DNA of 64,000 nt from Arenibacter aquaticus (GCF_003957295.1 NZ_RQPJ01000001.1:620001-684000), one strand, 5' to 3'. Shown: positions 9,243 to 18,656, numbered from the stretch's first letter. Made by a program: numbers and translations. Notes: generated by a model not told the origin, from the letters alone.

Positions 9243-10196
9243 TTAAAACTTCCATTCCAAACCGGTGGACTTTTCTGATATTTCCCACAATTTCCCTGCC
9301 ACAACTTTGTCCTTTGCATGTGGTTCCAGTTTACATTCTCCAACAGCACCCGTCCAATAATTTCTTCCTGTAGGACCATAAAAACCACCCTGATCCAAAT
9401 CTTTTTCAATGGCACACATCAATTCTGGATATGCACCCTTTTTGGCCGATTGTACCATTGGAGACAACTTCATGAGTTGCCATATGAACCGTGTCATTAA
9501 ACTACCACTGGTTTTTATAAGAGAAGTTGCTGAAGCCCCAGGGTGACATGCATAAACCTTTACATGGGTCTTACCAGCCTTTTTTAATCGATCCTGCAAT
9601 TCATATACAGTCATTATCTGTGCTAACTTGCTCTGACTGTAGGCATCATTTGCATTGTAGTTCATGTCCCAGTTCATATCATTAAATTTGATGGTTTTGA
9701 GACCCATTTTATAGCCTTCACTGCCTACCACCACAATACGCCCCTCAGATTTCTCAATCAACGGAAAAAGCAGCGCTTGTAGGGTAAAATGCCCATAGTG
9801 GTTTACGCCGAGCTGACTTTCAAAGCCATCAACAGTAAGCTTCTGATAGGGCACCTGGGCAATAGCAGCGTTACAAATCAATGCATCAATACAATTCACT
9901 TTCCCAAGTACCGCTGCTGCCGCTTTTTTCACAGAAGCCTGTTCTGCCAAGTCCATTTGTATGAATGATACATCTATATTACTACCCATTTCATGTTTCA
10001 AAGTAGCAATGGTGTCCTCGGATTTTTTAGGATTCCGATTTAGCATCACCACTTTTGCTCCTTTGAACAGCAATATTTTAGATGCCTCAAGCCCTGTTCC
10101 ACTGGTAGCACCCGTTATCACGAACGTTTTCCCGCTTAAATCATTTATTCTATCGGGTGTCCACCCTTGTTTTCCAAATTGGTTCTTAATACTCAT
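9243..10196 (-). CDS. SDR-family NAD(P)-dependent oxidoreductase
   Basis: This is a classical short-chain dehydrogenase/reductase fold. The cofactor motif T-G-x3-G-x-G is at 28-35 (TGATSGTG), NAA at 109-111, the catalytic Ser is near 159 (VVGSEGY), and Y186-x3-K190 (YSQSK) is complete. At 317 aa it is slightly long, like the retinol-dehydrogenase/WWOX-like SDR subgroup. It starts the minus-strand module SDR, membrane protein, AraC. The substrate is unknown. Repeat copy D lies upstream. Confidence 0.85.
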   Translation of the reverse strand: MSIKNQFGKQGWTPDRINDLSGKTFVITGATSGTGLEASKILLFKGAKVVMLNRNPKKSEDTIATLKHEMGSNIDVSFIQMDLAEQASVKKAAAAVLGKVNCIDALICNAAIAQVPYQKLTVDGFESQLGVNHYGHFTLQALLFPLIEKSEGRIVVVGSEGYKMGLKTIKFNDMNWDMNYNANDAYSQSKLAQIMTVYELQDRLKKAGKTHVKVYACHPGASATSLIKTSGSLMTRFIWQLMKLSPMVQSAKKGAYPELMCAIEKDLDQGGFYGPTGRNYWTGAVGECKLEPHAKDKVVAGKLWEISEKSTGLEWKF

Positions 10197-10295
10197 CCCT
10201 GTCTTGATTTTGTTGGGACAAAGATCAGTACATTATCGCCTTATAGCCTTATACACATTTTCAAAAGGTGTATACTTTTTGGTTTTTTCAAATAA

Positions 10296-10690
10296 TACAC
10301 AACATAGCTATAAAGCATCTCCTCTCTATAGTGCCAATTAGCCATAATTATCAGCTATTAACAGGCAGTAGCAAGCTATGTTTATTATAAAATCTTGTGG
10401 GCGTACATCGGAGGGAATACTACAACCAAGGGTTTGTATGCTCCCTTCTAAGATAAGGAAAATTGGCAATACCAAAACTTGCTGTACGATACAAAGTAGA
10501 GCCGTTCCTTAGCTTTGTGGCGCCGATATCTGGCCTGTACCTTTGAATTATGGATGAATAATACAGGCTGCTATATATTAATTAGGTGTTCTTATGGCAC
10601 GAGCAAGATGCCTGCCTGACGGGATAGGCAGGCTCGCGCCAGCGAGGGGATAACCAGGCTTACGGCAGCGGGCCATTGTTGTTCTGAACT
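10296..10690 (+). repeat. Dispersed intergenic repeat, copy D (most complete type)
   Basis: The left end ACACAACATAGCTATAAAGC is intact, and the core starts at 10397. The 3' half is of the GTAGAGCCGTTCC...AATACAGGCTGC...GGTGTTCTTA type, shared with copies I and J. The terminal nested palindrome (10595-10641) has outer arms TGGCACGA/TCGCGCCA and inner arms GCCTGCC/GGCAGGC. It ends in an ATTGTTGTTC motif just 3' of the next gene. Confidence 0.8.
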
Positions 10691-10701
10691 ATAACACCCC
10701 T

Positions 10702-11202
10702 TTACAGAAGGGTAAACTTCATGGTATTCATTAATTTCCAGCTACCACGTATTTTGGAAGACTTATTTAATATGATCAGAAATTTTTTATCATTGCTACT
10801 GCATACCAAGGTAATGTTCCCTCTTTCTATGTCCACCTTGGGATCGGGATTAGCTTTGTATTCCACTTTCTCTAAAGCCATATCTTCCCACTTAACACCA
10901 AACGAACTTCCTCTTTTAATTACTTTTCTAAAATTCTCGGTTGCTTTCATTTTAAAATTTGCAATTATGGTATCAGCCTCTGGAATATTTTCGTTTGGCT
11001 GTGCAGCTTTGATTATTGGAATTAGATAAAGAATATCGTCCTTAGAAGGCAAACCCTTTAAGAATTTTTGTTCGTTCTGTTTTTTTAGTGCTTTAAATAC
11101 AGTAGCTACAATTTTGGTTTTCTTGAAGTTTTCTTGTGTAAAAGCAGTATGGTATACAAGGAAGGAAACTACAAAAAATAGGATATGTACGCGGTTTTTC
11201 AT
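10702..11202 (-). CDS. Secreted hypothetical protein
   Basis: A clear signal peptide (MKNRVHILFFVVSFLVYHTAFT, cleavage near residue 22) precedes about 144 residues with alternating helix and strand propensity. No domain was recognised. It contains a basic TENFRKVIKRGSSF stretch and a strand-rich C-terminus ending KLMNTMKFTLL, the sort of pattern seen in small periplasmic lipocalin- or NTF2-like proteins. It is a single gene next to repeat copy D. Confidence 0.6.
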   Translation of the reverse strand: MKNRVHILFFVVSFLVYHTAFTQENFKKTKIVATVFKALKKQNEQKFLKGLPSKDDILYLIPIIKAAQPNENIPEADTIIANFKMKATENFRKVIKRGSSFGVKWEDMALEKVEYKANPDPKVDIERGNITLVCSSNDKKFLIILNKSSKIRGSWKLMNTMKFTLL

Positions 11203-11864
11203 TTGTCAAGTATAGGGCATTTACCTAATTAAAACTATATTTTCCCCAAAATTATACCCTTGTTGATGTGCTATTAAATAAAGTGTTTTTTGAAATGTCC
11301 CGCCATTACTATTTATTAGTTTTAGGGAAGTGGACAACTAATTATTACCGGAACCGTTGTTGTTTGTATTGTTTAACTCAACTTGCTATGCAGTTTTCAA
11401 TTCGCCACGATGTGTTTAGTCGGTTTTTTCCACCAAAAAATAATATGCGGTGGTTTCCATCAGTATCTTTTTGTCTTGCTTCTTTCCAATACAATACTAT
11501 CCTAGGATGTATTATAATTGGCAATGAAGTATTCATTTCAATCTTTCCTTTTTAATGTATAGCTATTTCACCACCAACATCTTTCTCAATGGCATTAGGT
11601 ATTTAGTTTTGACGGGTAATTTATTATTAAGGTCTTGCAACGCCATAATTGAGCTTTGAAAGGATAGCCATTCATTGTCCCTTGGACCTTGACCAAGGCT
11701 TGCGTCCCAAAGTAGAATGCTGAACTAGGCCAAACAACATATGAATGCCCTATATAAATCAACTTGCGCCTATATTTCCTTATAGCTATCACAGTTTGCA
11801 GTAAGCAATGATCATTTTAAAATTTTAAAACAACCCTAAATAAGGCTTTGCTATGACTTATAAG
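11203..11864. other. Gene-free stretch with a repeat-like relic
   Basis: No convincing coding sequence is seen; open frames on both strands lack family resemblance and sensible starts. Around 11728-11800 the sequence AACAACATATGAATGCCC ... CGCCTATATTTCCTTATAGC resembles the left end of the dispersed repeat, especially copy I, without its core. It may be a decayed copy. Confidence 0.3.
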
Positions 11865-12866
11865 CTAGTTGGCATACGATCCTTGTGCATAGGACGATAC
11901 AATACTACTGCCCGGTGTTTTACAATTTTGAGGGAAATCATGAAAATAAAGACATTTGGGCAAACCATTTTCAAAACTTATCTGTACCCAACCTTCTCCA
12001 GATTTTCCAAAAAACTGATAGGTATAATTTGCCTTGGCTACCAATGGCTGACCTTGTGAATCTTTTTTAAGAACAGTAAGTCCTGAAATGCTCTGAGGAA
12101 CATATTTGTTCATGGCCCAGGTTTTGGCCTGATTGGCAACAAGGTCGTCCACAAGTTTATTAAGGTTTTGAACTCCTTTGGGACCTCCACTGTTTTTCAT
12201 GGCTGAATACTTACTTTCCGCTTTCATGCGGATAGCTGTTTGGTTAAGTGCATATCGCTTTAAATTTTCTTCAAAACGCTTTATGCCCGCACTGTTACAT
12301 GAATTAAGCGTAAATATCTGTGCCATGTCATTTTTTAACCCATTTAATTTGTGAACCCTATCCATTGAATTGCCAATGGCGTTTGGGTCCGTCATTTCGG
12401 CAAAAGCTTTTTGCAAGGCGTCGTTGGATTGTAGTTTTTCTACGGATAACTTTGCATTGTACAAATCTGGACGAGCAAACAATTTGGAACCTTGCCAAAT
12501 CCATTTGACACAAGTACGGCTCACTACGTCACCATATAAATCTTTTTCAACGTATTCACGAGCACAAACCAAATCCATAATCTCCACCTTGTTTTCGGGC
12601 AAGTACTGCTTGCATTGTCGGGCATAAGCCCTTAAATATTGTTCAAAAATTGAAAGAAATTCAACATCCTCACGATTAACCTTGATATGCTCAAAATGTC
12701 CGCGAAATACAAAATCATAAAATTCGGCATAATACAACCCTTCAGTATTGAACTCTAGAGACTGCGATTGCATAACCGATGCTTTGGTATCCCTTACCGT
12801 AAAGGAAGAAACGATAATAAACACAAGAACTAGGTTAAAAACCAATATAGGATTTCTGAACTTCAT
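11865..12866 (-). CDS. Exported hypothetical protein
   Basis: With the MKFRNPILVF start, the protein has an N-terminal hydrophobic segment (about residues 5-22) that should act as a signal peptide or anchor. The frame continues to 12923, but the extra residues look like a shadow of the leader. The rest is mainly helical with several cysteines (CKQYLPE, VCAREY, SRTCVKW, LNSCNSAG), suggesting an oxidised periplasmic domain. The C-terminal part (TYQFFGKSGEGWVQISFENG) is beta-rich. No family was recognised. Confidence 0.5.
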   Translation of the reverse strand: MKFRNPILVFNLVLVFIIVSSFTVRDTKASVMQSQSLEFNTEGLYYAEFYDFVFRGHFEHIKVNREDVEFLSIFEQYLRAYARQCKQYLPENKVEIMDLVCAREYVEKDLYGDVVSRTCVKWIWQGSKLFARPDLYNAKLSVEKLQSNDALQKAFAEMTDPNAIGNSMDRVHKLNGLKNDMAQIFTLNSCNSAGIKRFEENLKRYALNQTAIRMKAESKYSAMKNSGGPKGVQNLNKLVDDLVANQAKTWAMNKYVPQSISGLTVLKKDSQGQPLVAKANYTYQFFGKSGEGWVQISFENGLPKCLYFHDFPQNCKTPGSSIVSSYAQGSYAN

Positions 12867-12986
12867 ATAGAGAGAGATTGTTTTAGCTAGTTGTAAAAGA
12901 CTGACAATAAGACCAATATACAAATAATTGTTTATTGAGGCATTGTTGTACAGCTATCAAATTTCTCGTCAAAAATTAATCAGCAA

Positions 12987-13091
12987 AACAAGGTTTTGTT
13001 TCCATGTTTTTCTCTTAAGCTTTGGTACCACGGTTTGGCCATAGGTAGAATGGGCGCATAGCCCATATTATGGTTTAACCCTTGTTAGGCG
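12987..13091 (-). other. attC-like palindromic site with a GTTAGGC core
   Basis: The outer arms AACAAGG (12987-12993) and CCTTGTT (13080-13086) are complementary. The right arm runs into GTTAGGC (13084-13090), which fits the integron core consensus GTTRRRY; read on the coding strand it is GCCTAAC, fitting RYYYAAC. Inside, GGTT/AACC, CCATA/TATGG and ATGGGC/GCCCAT nest in order. It lies just 3' of the beta-helix gene. The left arm does not match the consensus core, so the assignment is tentative. Confidence 0.4.
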
Positions 13092-13116
13092 CGTATATTC
13101 TTTTCTCCTTAAATAC

Positions 13117-14931
13117 TTATTTCCCTTGTGCCCTTTTAATATCTACCTGCCCATATTTATATACTTTATCATGAATCTTAGGTGGTGCAGAATTTACTAT
13201 TTGATTGTTTTTTATTTCAGCTCCCCTAGGAAGTGCTGCATCATCACTGTGTATTTCCTGCAACCAAGGAAATCGTTCGCTCCATGGTGGTTGATTAATG
13301 GGAACTGCGTTTAAACGAGGCCATAAGGACAATTCACGATCCATTAAATGGTGCTTAAACCAATCATCATATCCTCTAGCATCATACACAATTGATGCTT
13401 TCGGACAATTACTTATCGTATTGTTATTAATTAGATTATAACGTCCACCACCTATTAATATCCCAGAAGGGCTATCGGCAATCTGATTGTTAATCACACT
13501 TATTCCTGAGGCCAAATCATCTAAATAAATGGCCCAGTTATGATGGTGACTTGCCTTTCCCAACTCACTGATTATATTTTCCCGAATCACGGTTCCTCCC
13601 ATAGTCCAGTCCCTACCGCAATAAATAGCTCCAGCATCCGAAGTATTTAAACACACTTTTCTTATTTCATTTTGAGCAATCAAATGATCATTCCCGGAAA
13701 ATAGAATCGCGTTATGAGGGGCAAAACTAATGTTGTTTCTTTTTACTATATGCCCAACACCGTTCAATTTAACGGCGGGTGCATAGGTTTTAACATGCCT
13801 TGCAAAATAACTAATGGAACAGTTTTCCACGAAATGGGCAGCCTTTGTTAACGAATTCTTATCCCCACCTATAAGTGAAATCCCGGTGTTTCCTAAATAT
13901 TTAAGAGTACTGTTTCTAACTCCACAATTAGATCCGTCAGTTATCGCTATAGCAGACCTACCTAATCCATACATCTCACACCGTTTTATCTCTACAGATT
14001 TAGAATTGGAAATATTTACGGCTAAATTGTTATGATACCTAAAATTTATATTTTCAATTTTTACTTGATTACAATCTTGTATGTTCAAAAGGGTGAAATC
14101 TTGATAAGCAATTTGAATCGATTCTACTTTCTCATTAGAAAAAGAATGGATAAAACGGATTGTTCCTGTTTTGGGGTTGTAATAATATTCATTTTCAATA
14201 TCAACATATTCAGGTTGATTTAAAGCGTAAAAGAGCCCCCCGGACGGAGATCCCATTCCATAATTGTGTGGGGCTGCCAATTTGATCTCACCAGAGATGG
14301 GGTCTATGGAGTCGACCCGAATAATTTCGTCGGCCCATTTATAACTCCAGTATCCGTTGAGAAACAAGGGAAGTTCTTTGTTGTAATTTTTTATAAGATT
14401 TGCTGATAGAAATTTCGCAGGTAATTGCTTTGTTTCCTTATTTTTTGGCTTTCTACCAGCCCTAATTATTGAATCTGCTTTTATGAATCCTTCGTTTGGG
14501 TAACGGGATATGGATAATGGAACGCCAGCAATATAGATTTCTGGCCACCCGGCATAACCCTTAAATGAATCTGGCCAAGGTGACATAATTAACTTTGGGC
14601 TAGTATACTCATACATTCCAATTGCTTCATCCAGGCATGTCAAGTTTTTTATTGGCACTTCCATGCTAGAGGTTATTATTACTCCATTTGGCGTATCACC
14701 TTTGATAACAAGATTATTTACCCCTGAGAGAAGTAATGGTTTGTGTATTACGTATTTTCCATCGGGGATCACTAAAACCAAATCCTTGTTTTTTATGGAC
14801 AAATCAATCATGTTTTGCAAACTTTGTTGCTGTTTACATGAAAAAAGGCATAATCCGATAATGGCAATTAGTGTTATTTTAAATAAATGGATTCTCTTTA
14901 TTGGTATCATTTTTCTAAAGAATTTTATCAT
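13117..14931 (-). CDS. Beta-helix lipoprotein, polysaccharide-active type
   Basis: This is a lipoprotein (hydrophobic leader then L-F-S-C, lipid Cys about 41 residues from the first in-frame Met). Its middle and C-terminal parts are a right-handed parallel beta-helix: repeated N-x-I-x-N rungs (VKRNNIS, IAQNEIR, IRENIIS, VINNQIA, LINNNTIS). The AGAIYCGRDWT, AIYLDDLASG and GILIGGGRYN stretches are typical of beta-helix glycosidases/lyases such as GH141-like proteins. Enzyme class is not certain. It should face the periplasm or cell surface. The start MIKFFRK is chosen because the longer frame runs into the palindrome upstream; MIPIKRIH is also possible. Confidence 0.7.
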   Translation of the reverse strand: MIKFFRKMIPIKRIHLFKITLIAIIGLCLFSCKQQQSLQNMIDLSIKNKDLVLVIPDGKYVIHKPLLLSGVNNLVIKGDTPNGVIITSSMEVPIKNLTCLDEAIGMYEYTSPKLIMSPWPDSFKGYAGWPEIYIAGVPLSISRYPNEGFIKADSIIRAGRKPKNKETKQLPAKFLSANLIKNYNKELPLFLNGYWSYKWADEIIRVDSIDPISGEIKLAAPHNYGMGSPSGGLFYALNQPEYVDIENEYYYNPKTGTIRFIHSFSNEKVESIQIAYQDFTLLNIQDCNQVKIENINFRYHNNLAVNISNSKSVEIKRCEMYGLGRSAIAITDGSNCGVRNSTLKYLGNTGISLIGGDKNSLTKAAHFVENCSISYFARHVKTYAPAVKLNGVGHIVKRNNISFAPHNAILFSGNDHLIAQNEIRKVCLNTSDAGAIYCGRDWTMGGTVIRENIISELGKASHHHNWAIYLDDLASGISVINNQIADSPSGILIGGGRYNLINNNTISNCPKASIVYDARGYDDWFKHHLMDRELSLWPRLNAVPINQPPWSERFPWLQEIHSDDAALPRGAEIKNNQIVNSAPPKIHDKVYKYGQVDIKRAQGK

Positions 14932-14954
14932 TGGTTTAGGTTGGTCATAATGTA

Positions 14955-15014
14955 GCACAATGTTCTATCTATGCGCCTTGTCCCGAAGGGCCTTGCGTAT
15001 AGGGTTGGTTGTAA
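14955..15014 (-). other. attC-like palindromic site (short)
   Basis: This is a compact site between the Fic gene stop and the beta-helix gene. The outer motifs are GCACAA (14955-14960) and GGTTGT (15007-15012). The middle stem is CTATGCG (14969-14975) against CGTATAG (14996-15002), with an inner TCCC/GGG loop. Its position at the 3' end of a gene matches the other sites. Confidence 0.3.
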
Positions 15015-15025
15015 CTTCGTGCTTT

Positions 15026-16108
15026 TTAATTTTCAAGTATGTTCATTAATTTCTGATTTAGATACAGTTTTTCTTTTCCAACTCTTACAGATTTTAGAAA
15101 TCCTTTTTCCTCTAAAGCCATGAGGTAGTTTCCAACTGTTTTTGGTGTGCCTAGTTCAATATCAATTAGGTTTTGTCTTTTGGTATAAGGGAGTTTGAAG
15201 ATGACTTCAACTAAATCTTTGGAATATACTTTTGGTAGTTTTTCTTTAATTTCTTGGCCAGTTGCCTCCATAAGCTGAATGATAGATTCTAATCTTTCAA
15301 GACCATTTATTGCTGTTGATTCTACCATCTCTAACATATAGAGGATAAATTTTGACCAATCATTCTTTTCGGTAACTGCCATTAGTCCTGTGTAGTATTG
15401 GTCTTTATGACTAATAATGTATTCACTCAAGAATAATGCAGGTATATCAAGTAATTTTTCGAGTTTCAATTGTAGTAATAAAAGGATTCTACCTGTTCTA
15501 CCATTACCATCTGAAAATGGATGTATGGCTTCAAACTGGTAATGTGATATAGCCATTTTAATAAGTGGATCTAATGAACTGTTTTCATTTATGAAAGCTT
15601 CTAGGTTAGCCATTTTTTCTCGAATGATTTGCTCTCCTGAAGGTGGGGTGTAAATAACTTCTCCTTTTGTATTGGATAGAATTGTGCCAGGTGTAGTTCG
15701 TATACCCGCAGTATTTTGCTTAATACATTGAACAAGTTCAATACACAGATTAGTCGTAATAAAAGGCTTACTCTCCAGTCTTTTAAAGCCAAGCCATAAA
15801 GCTTCTTTGTAGCTAATAACTTCCTTTGTAGCAGGATTATCTAATTTTTTATCTGCTACAACAGCTTGATACAAGTCGTCATTTGTTGTTATGATGTTCT
15901 CAATTTCAGAACTAGCTTTCGCTTCTTGTAAGTGAAGCGTATCAAGAAATAGACTAGGGTTTGGTAGATTTCTTATTGCACCATTTAATTGAGCCAAGGC
16001 TCTACTTGCCTTTATTGTTTTGATTAGAATTTCCTTCGTTTCCAGGTCTTCTTTAGGAGGAAGTAAAGGAAGATCATTATATGGTTGAGATTTATTGAAG
16101 CTGTTCAT
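15026..16108 (-). CDS. Fic-domain protein (AMPylase-like) with HTH
   Basis: This Fic protein contains the complete catalytic loop H196-P-F-x-x-G-N-G-R-T-G-R207, so nucleotidyl transfer (AMPylation) is expected. The N-terminal domain has the class II inhibitory helix motif S-S-E-I-E-N at 66-71, which would block ATP until relieved. The C-terminal 80 residues form a winged-helix-like DNA-binding region (IELGTPKTVGNYLMALEEKGFL). Length (360 aa) is normal for these solo Fic regulators. It begins directly after an inverted-repeat motif (see the operator entry), suggesting self-regulation. Confidence 0.85.
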   Translation of the reverse strand: MNSFNKSQPYNDLPLLPPKEDLETKEILIKTIKASRALAQLNGAIRNLPNPSLFLDTLHLQEAKASSEIENIITTNDDLYQAVVADKKLDNPATKEVISYKEALWLGFKRLESKPFITTNLCIELVQCIKQNTAGIRTTPGTILSNTKGEVIYTPPSGEQIIREKMANLEAFINENSSLDPLIKMAISHYQFEAIHPFSDGNGRTGRILLLLQLKLEKLLDIPALFLSEYIISHKDQYYTGLMAVTEKNDWSKFILYMLEMVESTAINGLERLESIIQLMEATGQEIKEKLPKVYSKDLVEVIFKLPYTKRQNLIDIELGTPKTVGNYLMALEEKGFLKSVRVGKEKLYLNQKLMNILEN

Positions 16109-16203
16109 AACGAGAGTAACTTTTAAACCTAAATCCTGTTCAAGGGTAAAAATACTAATTATTTACTCTCGTTTTGATTTGAACGGTAATTTTTACTCCC
16201 GTT
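16109..16203 (-). promoter_or_regulatory. Candidate fic operator: repeated AACGAGAGTAA motif
   Basis: AACGAGAGTAA (16109-16119) is a perfect inverted match of TTACTCTCGTT (16163-16173). A third near copy, TTACTCCCGTT, is at 16193-16203, with a half-site AACGGTAA at 16182-16189. The first copy abuts the fic start codon, leaving no normal ribosome-binding site. Three or four copies in 95 bp before a gene with a DNA-binding domain suggest an autoregulatory operator. Confidence 0.5.
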
Positions 16204-16215
16204 TTTTGGCATAAA

Positions 16216-16580
16216 GCACAATATAGCCATAAAGTACCCCCCCCACTATAGTTCCATATAGCTATGGTAAGTAGGTACAATTAACCATATGATTATTATT
16301 AAATCTTTGTGGATGTACAGTGGGGGAATTCCACAACCAAACATATATTTTCACTATTCCAAGATATGGAAAATTGGCAATTAGGATTATACTTGAACTA
16401 GTTTTATTACAATGGACTCCCCTCTTCCCTATCGGGTAACATTTTTTTAGTGCCTCTAAATAGAAATAGGTATATGGCCTTGCTTCTTTTGGCACGAGCA
16501 AGATGCCTGCCTGACGGGATAGGCAGGCTCGCGCCAGTGAGGTTAAGGTACTTGCGCCGCGGGGGCGATGCTGTTTAGAT
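16216..16580 (+). repeat. Dispersed intergenic repeat, copy E
   Basis: The left end is GCACAATATAGCCATAAAG, and the core (GTGGATGTACAG) is at 16319. The 3' half is of the GGATTATACTTGAAC...CTATCGGGTAAC...TAGTGCCTC type, shared closely with copies F and G. The nested palindrome is at 16490-16536. An open frame inside it on the minus strand (16262-16501) reflects repeat sequence, not a gene. Confidence 0.8.
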
Positions 16581-16602
16581 ACTGCTTGAAGCGATTAGGT
16601 TT

Positions 16603-17139
16603 TTAACTCCTACTTAGTTCCGATAATTTTAACACAGTTTTCCAATTCCTTGTTGTGGCACCAACTTTTAAATGTTTTTCAAAAAAGTTATTCGTCAATT
16701 TTGATTGGTGATATTTACCTGCACAAAATATAAATACGTCTTTGTTGTCAATTTTGAATTTGTCGGGTCCGTAATCGTAGGCCAGAGTCCTTTCAATGTT
16801 TTCTTTATTGGGTTTTTCTTTCAAAAAAGTCAAGTGCAAATGATTAATATCAACATCTTTATCCAAGAAAGGACTGTTGCTAATTGTGGTTTCAAGTTCT
16901 TTTCCGGTTCTAACAATTATGGGAACATCAAATCCAAATATTTCGGTAATCGCTTTTTCAAGGTCGTTTTCCAATTCAGCGTTTTTCCTATCCGAATTGA
17001 AAATTAGATTTCCACTCTGAATGTATGTTTTTACATTTTCCAGTCCCAATTTCCCGCACAGTGATTTTAAATCGGCCATTAGGATTTTCCGTTTTCCTCC
17101 GACATTTATTCCTCTTAAAATTGCGATTTTTTTATTCAT
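16603..17139 (-). CDS. DUF1697-family protein
   Basis: The start (MNKKIAILRGINVGGKRKI) and the following LKSLCGKLGLENVKTYIQSGNLIFNS segment are diagnostic of DUF1697. At 178 aa it has the family's normal length, and there is no signal peptide. The fold is known but the biochemical role is not. DUF1697 genes are frequent in mobile cassettes and accessory islands. Here it stands alone between repeat copies E and F. Confidence 0.85.
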   Translation of the reverse strand: MNKKIAILRGINVGGKRKILMADLKSLCGKLGLENVKTYIQSGNLIFNSDRKNAELENDLEKAITEIFGFDVPIIVRTGKELETTISNSPFLDKDVDINHLHLTFLKEKPNKENIERTLAYDYGPDKFKIDNKDVFIFCAGKYHQSKLTNNFFEKHLKVGATTRNWKTVLKLSELSRS

Positions 17140-17163
17140 GTGGAGAGTTCTGTTTTAACTACT

Positions 17164-17500
17164 GTCAACTTACAAATAAGGCAACCCCTCAACATAGTGC
17201 CATATAGCCATCGCAAACAACTATTAATAGGCAGCAATAGCTTTGGCTTATTATAATACTATGGTGGGTTTACAGCAGAAGTAATACTGCCACCAAGGGT
17301 TTGTTTGCTCCGTTCTAAGATATGGAAAATTGGCAATTAGGATTATACCTGAACTAGTTTTATTACAATGGACTCTTCACTTCCCTATCGGGCAACATTT
17401 TTTTAGTGCCTCAAAAAAGGAAATAGCTATATGGCCCTGCTTCTTTTGGCACGAGCAAGATGCCTGCCTGACGGGATAGGCAGGCTGGCGCCAGCGAGAA
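17164..17500 (+). repeat. Dispersed intergenic repeat, copy F
   Basis: The left end GTCAACTTACAAATAAGGC is intact, and the core (GTGGGTTTACAG) starts at 17264. The 3' half is almost identical to copy G and close to copy E. The nested palindrome at 17457-17493 has GGCGCCA in place of CGCGCCA. The following 17501-17716 has no gene; it holds a small CCACGC/GCGTGG hairpin near 17660 and a TTGTTGTAGTCG motif at the next gene's 3' end. Confidence 0.8.
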
Positions 17501-17716
17501 GAAAGGAAACTTTTCTTTTCCGTCTGCCGACGCAACTAAAGCTTATTGTTTTGCTTATTCTTTTTTTGTTCCAGAGCTAAATTTGAACATTTTGCTGAAG
17601 CGTAATATTCTATTTAGCGACTTTATAAATATACACAGACCTTTCAACCTGCCACGCTACAGGCGTGGTTAAGTCCTAAAGTCCGCTTTACTTTTAGGTT
17701 TTGTTGTAGTCGTTTT

Positions 17717-18181
17717 TTAAAAATTAATTGAGAGTCCAATTCCGTTTCCGTTTCCTATAATTTTAAATTCATAATATGAAGTCAAATTCAATGATGAGTT
17801 GTATAATTCCACAGCTTGTTTTGCGTTTTTATTTGCACCTGAAGAAAATGGAATTGCGATTGCTATAAGACCAGCTCCAACTCCTGCTAAAGTCCAGTTT
17901 GCATCTCCACCGCCAATAGCAGTTCCAATTGGCCAACCAACTAAAAATCCACCAGCTCCGCCAAAAATTGATGCCATGGTGTTATTCGATTGAGCTTTTT
18001 TAATTAAATCAAAAGCTTGTTGATTTGACTCCATTGTTTTTACCAAATCTTTCATTTTCATTAGTGTTCCGTTTTGAGTGTATTTGTATCCACCAAATAC
18101 TTTTTCCATTTCAATTTGTTGAGCATTACAAAAAGTCAATGTTGTTAAAGCAAAAGTTAGGGTTAAAATCGTTTTTTTCAT
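17717..18181 (-). CDS. Secreted protein with a glycine-rich membrane segment
   Basis: A signal peptide (MKKTILTLTFALTTLTFCNA) is followed by a short domain containing GGYKYTQNGTLMKMKDL. Then comes a glycine-rich hydrophobic region (IFGGAGGFLVGWPIGTAIGGG ... GVGAGLIAIAIPF, about residues 72-110) resembling a glycine-zipper membrane insertion hairpin. The C-terminus is polar. No family was recognised. Glycine zippers occur in envelope and stress proteins, so an outer-envelope location is likely. Confidence 0.55.
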   Translation of the reverse strand: MKKTILTLTFALTTLTFCNAQQIEMEKVFGGYKYTQNGTLMKMKDLVKTMESNQQAFDLIKKAQSNNTMASIFGGAGGFLVGWPIGTAIGGGDANWTLAGVGAGLIAIAIPFSSGANKNAKQAVELYNSSLNLTSYYEFKIIGNGNGIGLSINF

Positions 18182-18210
18182 TTTCTAAAATTTATTTTGG
18201 TTTAGATTAA

Positions 18211-18540
18211 GTACAACTTACACATAAAGCACCCCCCTCTATAGTTCCCTATAGCCATCGTAAACAACTATTAATAGGCAGCATTAGCTTTGCTTATTAT
18301 AATACTATGGCGGGTTTACAGCAGAGGTAATACTGCCACCAAGGGTTTGTTTGCTCCGTTCTAAGATATGGAAAAATGACAATTAGGATTATACCTGAAC
18401 TAGTTTTATTACAATAGACTCTTCTCTTCCCTATCGGGTAACATTTTTTTAGTGCCTCTAAAATGAAATAGGTACATGGCCCTGCTTCTTTTGGCACGAG
18501 TAAGATGCCTGCCTGACGGGATAGGCAGGCTCGCGCCAGC
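18211..18540 (+). repeat. Dispersed intergenic repeat, copy G
   Basis: The left end is GTACAACTTACACATAAAGC and the core is at 18308. The 3' half nearly matches copy F. The nested palindrome at 18492-18538 has arms TGGCACGA/TCGCGCCA and GCCTGCC/GGCAGGC. A minus-strand open frame within it (18297-18497) resembles the one in copy E only because the DNA is repeated. Confidence 0.8.
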
Positions 18541-18581
18541 GGGGGGAGCGGAGGCGGATTAAGTTCACCTATTCATCAAAT

Positions 18582-18656
18582 AACAAGATATTGAATTAAA
18601 CCAATAGCGGTTCGAGTTTACACCCAAACCGCTATTGGTTATATAGATTGTTGTGC
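18582..18656 (-). other. attC-like palindromic site, well formed
   Basis: AACAA (18582-18586) pairs with TTGTT (18648-18652). A long central stem pairs CCAATAGCGGTT (18601-18612) with AACCGCTATTGG (18627-18638) without a mismatch. The right end reads TTGTTGTGCG, as at 0.65 kb. It sits 18 bp from the stop of the VOC gene, as a cassette recombination site would. A terminator role is also possible. Confidence 0.4.

Noticed and set aside
11595-11792. 65-aa minus-strand ORF
   Set aside because: No start signal; overlaps the repeat-like relic.
16262-18497. Similar minus-strand ORFs in repeat copies E and G (16262-16501, 18297-18497), looking like a small gene family
   Set aside because: They arise from repeated DNA. 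Copy F has the same DNA but the frame is broken by stops, so there is no selection for protein.
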